Notes under the pieces: generated by a model
The model's database searches: none
Seen by the model: the letters and a program-made list of their open reading frames with translations, nothing else
Told to the model about the DNA's origin: nothing
Shown: piece by piece, positions 58,294 through 64,000 of the stretch
Layout of the letters: every line of letters starts with the position of its first letter
Position numbering within the stretch: the stretch's first letter is position 1
NCBI GenBank assembly: GCA_910574715.1
Contig: CAJTCH010000005.1
Span: forward strand, 1 to 64,000
Source of the DNA: Lachnospiraceae bacterium
GTDB taxonomy: Bacteria > Bacillota > Clostridia > Lachnospirales > Lachnospiraceae
DNA: 64,000 bases
Direction of reading: 5' to 3'
Translations under genes and position numbers: made by a program

Positions 58294-60561
58294 TTATTGC
58301 AGCACATACATCTTCTTAGAAGCCCCTCCCTTCAAGAGCGCTTCCGCCACATCCTCTATTGTAATGTCCTTCTCATCGGCCAGCACCTGGAACACCTGGT
58401 CATATCTCTCCCCCGGCAGACGCCCGACAACATACATACTATATTGATAAGGCTGCCCTTCCGGCGACATATATGCCCCTTCGACTCCAAGACCGATACT
58501 GTTCGCCGTAATCTCCGGATCAATGAACCCCAAATACTCTGTCAGCAGTTCCTGCACACCGTTCTCCGACTCTGCAAATCTCCCGATATCCTCCGCCTTC
58601 TCAAGTCCCATCAGCTTTGCCGCCCGCTCTCTGTCACAGCCAAACCGCCTCTGTCCTTCTCCTGCAGGATATGTCCACTCCACCCCGCCTGCATTATCGA
58701 TCAGACACAGAAGCAGGATTGCATTCTTCTCCATCTTCTTATGAAAACTCGGTTCATCCTGCACCGGCTCTTCGAAATGAATCTTGAGCACGTACGGCTC
58801 TTCTTCCGTCTCAAGTTCCATCGTTCGTTTCCTATCCGGGAATACTCCGATTCTCTCCAGCAGTCTCTCATCAGCCGGTGCATCTCCAATATATGGATTC
58901 TTAGCCTCATACAGTGCTTTGGCATACGGAGACACCGCATATTCCGCCTCCAGCTCCTCTGCATCCTTCTCCGAAAATACCATATAGTACAGGACCTCTC
59001 CGGCGTTCTTCTCCAAAGCGGCTTTTTTCGTCTCAGCATCCATGAATTCCTGACAGGGCAGACCTTCCACCATGTCTTGCCAGGCCTGGAGATGCCACGC
59101 TGCCAATGTTATATTCTGTTCCGCTTCAATATCCTGCCACCGGGCCTGATTTTCCAGATAATAATTCTCTGCCATTCCCTGATAGCCATAGTATCCAAGC
59201 ATTTCCCATGAATTATCATTTCTTACATATGCATCTTCACCCTCAAACCTGTGCATGAATGCGACATTCCCTTCCGGAAGATGCCGCTGCACATCTACGA
59301 ACATCTTCCCCTTCTTATCCACACCTGCCTTTGCAAGGTTCCCGGCTCTGACAACCTCATAGCTCTTCATCTCTCCCTGATGATAATATTCCTTATAGAT
59401 CAGAAAGCTCTTAATATCCTGATCTAGCCTGAACTCATATTCAATCTCACCTGTTCCGGGCGGTTTCACACACTGTATCTGCAATCTCTGCCTGCCGTTC
59501 GCCAAAGTCATAAGCGCAACTACTATACACAAAGCAGCGCCCAGAACCACGGCTCGCTTCTTAGGGCTCTTGAAATCCAGGATGTTTCTGATCCGTTGCT
59601 TGACGGACGAATCCCCGAATGCCGGCTGTCCGGCCGCCAGTCTGCTCAATCCGGCATCTCTTGACGCAAACTTCAAGAGCGTACGGCAGTAGTCTTCCTT
59701 CTCCCTGCTGCTCATTCCCCATACGGCCCTCTCGTCACAGCTCATCTCCATATCCTCACACATCAGATGATATGACAACCAGACAAGCGGATGAAACCAA
59801 TATACAGAGAGAATAAGGGCTGCCAGAAGCTTCACCTGATAATCACGCCGCCGGATATGGTTCTGCTCGTGGAGAAGGATATGGCGTCTCTCATCTTCTG
59901 TGATCTCAAGCGGCAGATAGATATTCGCCCTGAATACCCCCATAACAAACGGAACCTCAAGGTTCTCACATTCATAGATCCCTTTCTCAAAACAATACGC
60001 CATAGCAACACTCTTTTTGAGTCTGTGGTATGAATATATCTGGAATCCCCAGAAACCTGCGATCCCCAGGAGCCACAGGCTTGTCAGAACTTCTATGCCT
60101 GTTCCTCCCCAATCCGATCCTCCGTCTGTCAGACTTGCCGTCTCTCCTTCTGCTCCTGACATATTCTTTATTCCGGCCGCTTCTTCCGTCTCCGGTGTAC
60201 TCTCTGCCCCTGACATACTCTCTGTTCCCCGCATACGGTCCGCCTCACGGACAGCCTGACCGTCAGCAGCCTTATCTTCCTCCCCTGATCCGCCGAAAGA
60301 CAGCAATTCTGACAACTCTTCCTGTCCGGTCCACATTCCCTGATTCCCGGTCATATATCCTCTGAACAGATCCAGATTAAAGATACTGACCGCACTGGAA
60401 AATGAATACGGACAGATCAGACGGATCGCAACAAGAATCCACAGGCAGTATGAGAAGCTTCTCGGCGCTTTCACAAGAAGCCGTCTTGCCAGCAAAACCA
60501 ACACAATTACGAACACAGCCGTCACCGACATATTACAAACCATCAAAAATATTCCGCTCAT
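58294..60561 (-). CDS. blaR1: BlaR1-like M56 membrane metallopeptidase
   Basis: The 755-residue protein has four N-terminal membrane helices, with an Asp/Glu/Gly-rich loop (about 90-150) between the second and third, and the M56 zinc site HEQNH (RHILLHEQNHIRRRDYQVKL) with MEMSCDERAVWGMS downstream. After the fourth helix (about 342-360) an extracytoplasmic sensor of about 390 residues follows; it is not the penicillin-binding type and is unrecognised. BlaR1 proteases cleave the repressor BlaI on a signal. The blaI partner upstream is damaged. Several GTESMSGAEST-like repeats lie in the loop. Confidence 0.85.
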   Translation of the reverse strand: MSGIFLMVCNMSVTAVFVIVLVLLARRLLVKAPRSFSYCLWILVAIRLICPYSFSSAVSIFNLDLFRGYMTGNQGMWTGQEELSELLSFGGSGEEDKAADGQAVREADRMRGTESMSGAESTPETEEAAGIKNMSGAEGETASLTDGGSDWGGTGIEVLTSLWLLGIAGFWGFQIYSYHRLKKSVAMAYCFEKGIYECENLEVPFVMGVFRANIYLPLEITEDERRHILLHEQNHIRRRDYQVKLLAALILSVYWFHPLVWLSYHLMCEDMEMSCDERAVWGMSSREKEDYCRTLLKFASRDAGLSRLAAGQPAFGDSSVKQRIRNILDFKSPKKRAVVLGAALCIVVALMTLANGRQRLQIQCVKPPGTGEIEYEFRLDQDIKSFLIYKEYYHQGEMKSYEVVRAGNLAKAGVDKKGKMFVDVQRHLPEGNVAFMHRFEGEDAYVRNDNSWEMLGYYGYQGMAENYYLENQARWQDIEAEQNITLAAWHLQAWQDMVEGLPCQEFMDAETKKAALEKNAGEVLYYMVFSEKDAEELEAEYAVSPYAKALYEAKNPYIGDAPADERLLERIGVFPDRKRTMELETEEEPYVLKIHFEEPVQDEPSFHKKMEKNAILLLCLIDNAGGVEWTYPAGEGQRRFGCDRERAAKLMGLEKAEDIGRFAESENGVQELLTEYLGFIDPEITANSIGLGVEGAYMSPEGQPYQYSMYVVGRLPGERYDQVFQVLADEKDITIEDVAEALLKGGASKKMYVLQ

Positions 60562-60716
60562 CCTTCACACCTCTTTCCTTATGGGAATCAATCATTGCCT
60601 TTATCTCCTTCGCCTCTTTCTCAGATATCTTCCGGTTCCCCTGGAAAGCCGCCACAAACTTCGGAATATTCACTGTCACATAGTCTCAGATCTGCCATAT
60701 CCACTTCCCCCTTCAT
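60533..60716 (-). pseudogene. blaI: blaI with internal deletion and frameshift
   Basis: From 60716 the frame reads MKGEVDMADLRLCDSEY, the start of a BlaI/MecI repressor. It then breaks; the other frame supplies the C-terminal dimerisation tail (NIPKFVAAFQGNRKISEKEA, KEIKAMIDSHKERG) that overlaps the blaR1 start, as normal. About 190 bases, including the winged helix, are missing. The repressor is therefore dead, and blaR1 expression would be unrepressed unless another BlaI acts. Confidence 0.75.
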
Positions 60717-60759
60717 CTTCACTTCTTGTCCAACTTACCGTTCCATCTAAATGTCTCGA

Positions 60760-60806
60760 TCTATTGACATAGACCTGTTCTTACTTACTAGTCTATATCA
60801 ATAGAC
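60760..60806. promoter_or_regulatory. Two BlaI-type operator dyads
   Basis: TCTAT-TGAC-ATAGA (60760-60773) and GTCTAT-ATCA-ATAGAC (60791-60806) are dyads sharing the TCTAT-N4-ATAGA core, with centres 32 bases apart. They lie just upstream of the blaI remnant and fit paired repressor sites. Confidence 0.6.
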
Positions 60807-60822
60807 CCATTCTGTCAAGCCC

Positions 60823-60858
60823 AAAAAAGGCCGGCAGCAATAAGCTGTCAGCCTTTTT
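60823..60858 (-). terminator. Terminator of the AEC carrier gene
   Basis: AAAAAGGC.GGCAG and CTGTC.GCCTTTTT arms with a seven-base loop, followed on the minus strand by TTTTTT, shortly after the AEC stop. Confidence 0.8.
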
Positions 60859-60871
60859 AATACATATACCG

Positions 60872-61813
60872 TCAGGCGATATACCCCACCCCCGCCAATA
60901 CGAACACCCACAGGAACATGGTCAGAATACACCCCACGGAAGTAACCGCAACGATCTCCCCCGCAAGCTTCCCGTCTCCGCCCATCGCCTGCGCCATCGG
61001 CGTCGACGCCACTGCAGTCGGCGACGCGAACACTGCCAGGACCGCCACCAGATCATTTCCCCGGAAACCCGCAAGAATCCCCAGACATACCGTAACAAAG
61101 GGTATCACCACAAGCTTCGCCAGAGCGGCAACCGCCAGATGATATCTGTGCCCGGAGATACTTTTCGCAGACAGCAGACCCCCAAGCACCACCAGCGCAA
61201 GCGGCGTTGCTGCCTCTCCAAGCTTCTCCAGCGGTTCCGCCACAAGCTCCGGAATCCTGATCTCCAGAAGCCCGACTGCGATCCCCAGGACGCCTGCACC
61301 CACCAGCGGATTCATAAATATCCCGATCAGAAGCTTCCTGACCGGCACCTTCCCGCCGCGGGCAGTCTCGAACAGGATCACCGTTAGTATATTGAATGTC
61401 GGGACAACGATCGCCGACAGCGCCGCAATAGACGCCACCCCTCTCTCATCGCAGAGGGATGCCGCGATCGTCACGCCGAACAACACGAAATTACTTCTGA
61501 ACATCCCCTGTACCATAGTTGCGGTAACCGCCCCGTCCAGCCTACATCTCCTTAAGAATACCCATACCAGTCCAAAGACCGCGATCACGCTGACCCACAC
61601 ATAGACGTACAGCCCTGGTTTCACCGCGCTCTTAAGGTCCGCCCTGTACACACTGAAGAATAACGCCAGCGGAATCATGATATTGAATATCATCCGGTTC
61701 ACCGCCTTGAGATTCTCCTCCCCAAGTATCCCAAGATGCTTGATCAGCACGCCCACCAGCATATATACAAAAAGCGGCAGCACCACCGATACTGCCAGCA
61801 TAAAATATTCCAT
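60872..61813 (-). CDS. AEC family (auxin efflux carrier-like) transporter
   Basis: The 313-residue membrane protein has ten helices and the AEC pattern: VVLPLFVYMLVGVLIKHLGI, NRMIFNIMIPLALFFSVY, FRSNFVLFGVTIAASL, FMNPLVGAGVLGIAVGL and ASPTAVASTPMAQAMGG. Bacterial members export or take up organic acids such as malate. The start at 61813 is preferred to one eight codons upstream; the ribosome binding site is weak in either case. It follows the Cof-type phosphatase gene by 50 bases. Confidence 0.88.
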   Translation of the reverse strand: MEYFMLAVSVVLPLFVYMLVGVLIKHLGILGEENLKAVNRMIFNIMIPLALFFSVYRADLKSAVKPGLYVYVWVSVIAVFGLVWVFLRRCRLDGAVTATMVQGMFRSNFVLFGVTIAASLCDERGVASIAALSAIVVPTFNILTVILFETARGGKVPVRKLLIGIFMNPLVGAGVLGIAVGLLEIRIPELVAEPLEKLGEAATPLALVVLGGLLSAKSISGHRYHLAVAALAKLVVIPFVTVCLGILAGFRGNDLVAVLAVFASPTAVASTPMAQAMGGDGKLAGEIVAVTSVGCILTMFLWVFVLAGVGYIA

Positions 61814-61863
61814 AATCTCTAAACCCCCGTCAGACAAGGAACCGCGTCAGACACCGCAGGTCA

Positions 61864-62691
61864 TCAACATGACCGTACGTGCTGCATAAGCCACTTCGCC
61901 ACGCCGTCCTCCTCATTACTCTCGATCACTCCATCCGCGATCGCCTTAAGCTCCTCGACCGCATTGTCCACCGCATAGCATTCATCAGAGATCTCAAACA
62001 TAGGGATATCATTGACCGCATCCCCGAAAGACACCACGTGACTGCATCCCCGGATCTCTTTAAGCTTCCGGATCGCTTCTGCCTTCGTCGCCTTCGCCGG
62101 CATGATCTCACACCAATACTCCGGCCTGTACAACTCCTGCTGGAAGGTGCAGCGAAAGCTTGCATCCTCCGCAAAGATCTCATACACCGGCTGCAGCTCT
62201 TCCTTCTCTCCGATACAGGTAAAATAAAACATATCCCCCTGATACAGTTCTTCTCTGCCCGAAACCGGGCGAAGCCGTCTGTCTCCCTTTCTAAGATCCA
62301 GATATCTTCGCATCCCTTCATTCTCACGCGCTGTGATCCAAGATACCTTCTCTTCTCCCTCTACAAAGGAGTAGACCAGAGGGCTTAAGTCAAACCGGTT
62401 CAAGGTCTCTATGACCCGTCCCATCTCTTCTTCCCGGAAGCTCTCCATAGACAGCCGTTCACCCGTAGCCGGGTTGATAATAAAAGCCCCGTTATACACG
62501 ATCACCGGAATATCCGCCGATAATCCTCTCGTTACCACCGACGCCGAAGACAATGATCTCGCCGTCGCATAGGTAAATGTCATCCCATCTGCCACCAGAT
62601 CATTGATGATCCTGATACTCTCCGGACTGATCCGATCCTGCCTGTTCAATAACGTACCGTCCAGATCGGATACATACAATGTCTTACCCAT
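61864..62691 (-). CDS. Cof-type HAD-IIB phosphatase
   Basis: The 275-residue enzyme has HAD motif I (VSDLDGTLLNRQ), motif II (FTYATARSL), a C2B cap (about 85-190) and motifs III/IV (KATKAEAIRKL; VSFGDAVNDIPMFEI). Cof-type enzymes dephosphorylate sugar phosphates, flavins or pyridoxal phosphate; the substrate here is unknown. AGGAGGAG precedes the start. Confidence 0.92.
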   Translation of the reverse strand: MGKTLYVSDLDGTLLNRQDRISPESIRIINDLVADGMTFTYATARSLSSASVVTRGLSADIPVIVYNGAFIINPATGERLSMESFREEEMGRVIETLNRFDLSPLVYSFVEGEEKVSWITARENEGMRRYLDLRKGDRRLRPVSGREELYQGDMFYFTCIGEKEELQPVYEIFAEDASFRCTFQQELYRPEYWCEIMPAKATKAEAIRKLKEIRGCSHVVSFGDAVNDIPMFEISDECYAVDNAVEELKAIADGVIESNEEDGVAKWLMQHVRSC

Positions 62692-62728
62692 CTTCTCCTC
62701 CTTGCAGACGGTCTGCTGTTCTGATAAC

Positions 62729-62815
62729 TCAGGCGCCGATCTGTCCCCGTCCGCATATCTTTTCTATAGCGGCGATCTCCTCCTGTGTAGCTCCTGCGCT
62801 CTGGACCGCTGCCAT
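62729..62815 (-). CDS. Possible 28-residue peptide or gene remnant
   Basis: Between the dehydrogenase stop and the Cof gene, a frame reads MAAVQSAGATQEEIAAIEKI and ends CGRGQIGA. It has no clear ribosome binding site. The AGATQEEIAAI segment looks like a helix from a larger enzyme, so it may be the tail of a lost gene. Weak evidence only. Confidence 0.2.
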   Translation of the reverse strand: MAAVQSAGATQEEIAAIEKICGRGQIGA

Positions 62816-62871
62816 CTTTATTTTTTACAGTATATCATATATCTATCCATTCTGACAGCTATATTCTGTTC

Positions 62872-64000
62872 TTACCACAGATTCCTGTACATCTGCTCAA
62901 TATCCTCCTTCGTGATCTCCCTGCGCGTATTCTGAGGACTTCCGCTCTCCAGCGCATCATTCGCCATCTTGCCGATCACGCGGAAGAACGCCTCCCGCTC
63001 GATGCCGAACTCCTCAAGCGTCGGTGTCTCGAGCTCCTTTGTAAGCGCCGTCACAGCCGCCAGGAACTTCTCGCCGGCTTCCTTATCCGTATCATCCCTC
63101 CCCGCGGCTCCGATGCTCCTGCCAAGCTGCGCAAACCGCTCATAAGCTCCGCTAAGGGCGAATCCCAGACATTCCTTCATCAGCATGGCATTTGACAGGC
63201 CATGAGCCACATGGAACAAGGCCCCGATCGGACGGCTCATCCCATGGATCAATGTAACCGACGCATTGTTGAATGCAATGCCCGCCTCCAGCGCCGCTAC
63301 CGCCATCTCCGTTCTCGCCTCTTCGTTCTTCCCGTCATGAAATGCCGCCGGAAGAAACTTGAAGATACGCCTTACCGCTGACAGGGCAAATGTATCTGAC
63401 AAAGTCTGCGCCTGCTTAGAAGTATAGGCTTCGATCGCATGGCAGAGCGCATCCAGACCGGTTGCCGCCGTGATCTTCGGCGGCGCCGTCATCGTAAACT
63501 GCGGATCGCTGACGGCAAGAGCCGGCATCAGAGATTTCCCTTTCAACAGCATCTTGACATCCTTCTTCGTATCCGTAATAATGGTGAACTGCGTCGCTTC
63601 CGAGCCTGTTCCCGCGGTCGTTGGAATCGCTGCCATCGGAGGCATCTCTACATCAATAACCTTCCCCATATAGTCTGAGATATTCCCGCCGTTCTTCACC
63701 AGCGAACCAATCGCCTTCATGGAATCAATCGGGCTTCCTCCGCCAAGGGCAATCAGGAAATCACAGCCTTCTTCCCTGTACTGCTTCAATCCATTCTCGA
63801 TCATGATATCTGTTGGTTCGCCCGCAATCTCAGAATACACGCTATAATCAATCCCCTGATTCTTAAGCGCAGTCTCTACCTTCGCACAATTCCCCAATTC
63901 TACCATAACCTTGTCCGTTACAATCATTGCTTTTCTTCCAAACCGGGCCAGCGTACTCTCTGCCATAGCAAGGGCCCCCGTCCCCGTAATGATCTGTCCT
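62872..64000 (-). CDS. Iron-containing alcohol dehydrogenase, 3' part
   Basis: The visible 376 codons lack the N-terminus, which lies beyond the right edge (the frame enters as GQIITGTGALAM). Features of the group III Fe-ADH family: FLIALGGGSPIDSMKAIG (NAD-binding), AIPTTAGTGSEATQFTII, and metal ligands in GLDALCHAIEAYTS and HGMSRPIGALFHVAHGLSNA. The family reduces aldehydes such as butyraldehyde, lactaldehyde or propanediol-derived aldehydes. No frame damage is seen in the available part. Confidence 0.92.
   Translation of the reverse strand, partial: GQIITGTGALAMAESTLARFGRKAMIVTDKVMVELGNCAKVETALKNQGIDYSVYSEIAGEPTDIMIENGLKQYREEGCDFLIALGGGSPIDSMKAIGSLVKNGGNISDYMGKVIDVEMPPMAAIPTTAGTGSEATQFTIITDTKKDVKMLLKGKSLMPALAVSDPQFTMTAPPKITAATGLDALCHAIEAYTSKQAQTLSDTFALSAVRRIFKFLPAAFHDGKNEEARTEMAVAALEAGIAFNNASVTLIHGMSRPIGALFHVAHGLSNAMLMKECLGFALSGAYERFAQLGRSIGAAGRDDTDKEAGEKFLAAVTALTKELETPTLEEFGIEREAFFRVIGKMANDALESGSPQNTRREITKEDIEQMYRNLW

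Overview
The window looks like chromosomal DNA of a spore-forming, anaerobic Firmicute of the Lachnospiraceae type (Clostridium cluster XIVa). Support comes from sporulation-linked genes (a BofA-like protein, a CwlD-type amidase), a reversed rubrerythrin next to a PerR-like repressor, AGGAGG-type ribosome binding sites throughout, and lineage-typical families (DUF6147, DUF6382, DUF5702, DUF2508, DUF1858). The species cannot be named from the sequence alone. No tRNA, rRNA, CRISPR array or prophage was recognised.

Layout. 1-6.1 kb: end of an Rpn-like nuclease gene, a palindromic intergenic element, a secreted DUF6147-like protein, an anti-sigma-like membrane protein, murG, an ECF sigma factor behind a HIT hydrolase, an orphan soluble histidine kinase and a rhomboid protease. 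6.2-14.4 kb: a complete-looking minus-strand Tad/Flp pilus operon (TadZ, TadA, TadB, TadC, Flp pilin, DUF5702, two TadE-like proteins, prepilin peptidase, DUF6382). The 58-residue Flp pilin fits exactly between tadC and the DUF5702 gene. 14.7-24.5 kb: housekeeping and envelope genes (bofA, DUF2508, upp, tsaC/sua5, cwlD, a membrane-anchored GH18 protein, mecA, DUF1858, NlpC/P60, perR, rubrerythrin). 24.5-25.7 kb: an accessory patch with an integrase remnant and a PemK/MazF-like toxin-antitoxin pair. 25.8-30.0 kb: a yybP-ykoY (Mn2+) riboswitch leading a P-type cation ATPase and an AI-2E-family permease.

30-46.7 kb is a sugar/inositol catabolism region: a GntR regulator, a GPH-family symporter fused to a cytidylate-kinase-like domain, iolH-like, iolE, iolI and iolG genes behind a LacI-type palindrome, a LacI regulator, and a second iolE-iolG pair. 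An IS630-family element (with a canonical -1 slippery site) and a TA-flanked palindromic MITE sit between the symporter and the iol genes. Remnants are frequent here: a truncated HipA-like kinase, a binding-protein/AraC chimera, and a 5'-truncated GPH symporter. A DinJ/YoeB toxin-antitoxin pair and a nuclease-type AAA protein are also inserted.

46.8-58.2 kb is an alpha-xyloside-type utilisation locus: two GH31 enzymes, DUF624, a three-gene carbohydrate ABC importer, and a YesM/YesN-like two-component system that probably drives the importer through direct repeats just upstream of its promoter. 58.3-64 kb carries blaR1 with an internally deleted blaI, an AEC carrier, a Cof-type phosphatase and the 3' part of an iron-containing alcohol dehydrogenase gene that runs off the window.

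The most unusual items are the symporter-kinase fusion, the TadE-like protein with two tandem Cys/His metal-binding-like modules, the two TA-flanked palindromic elements of nearly equal length, and the duplicated but incomplete inositol gene set.
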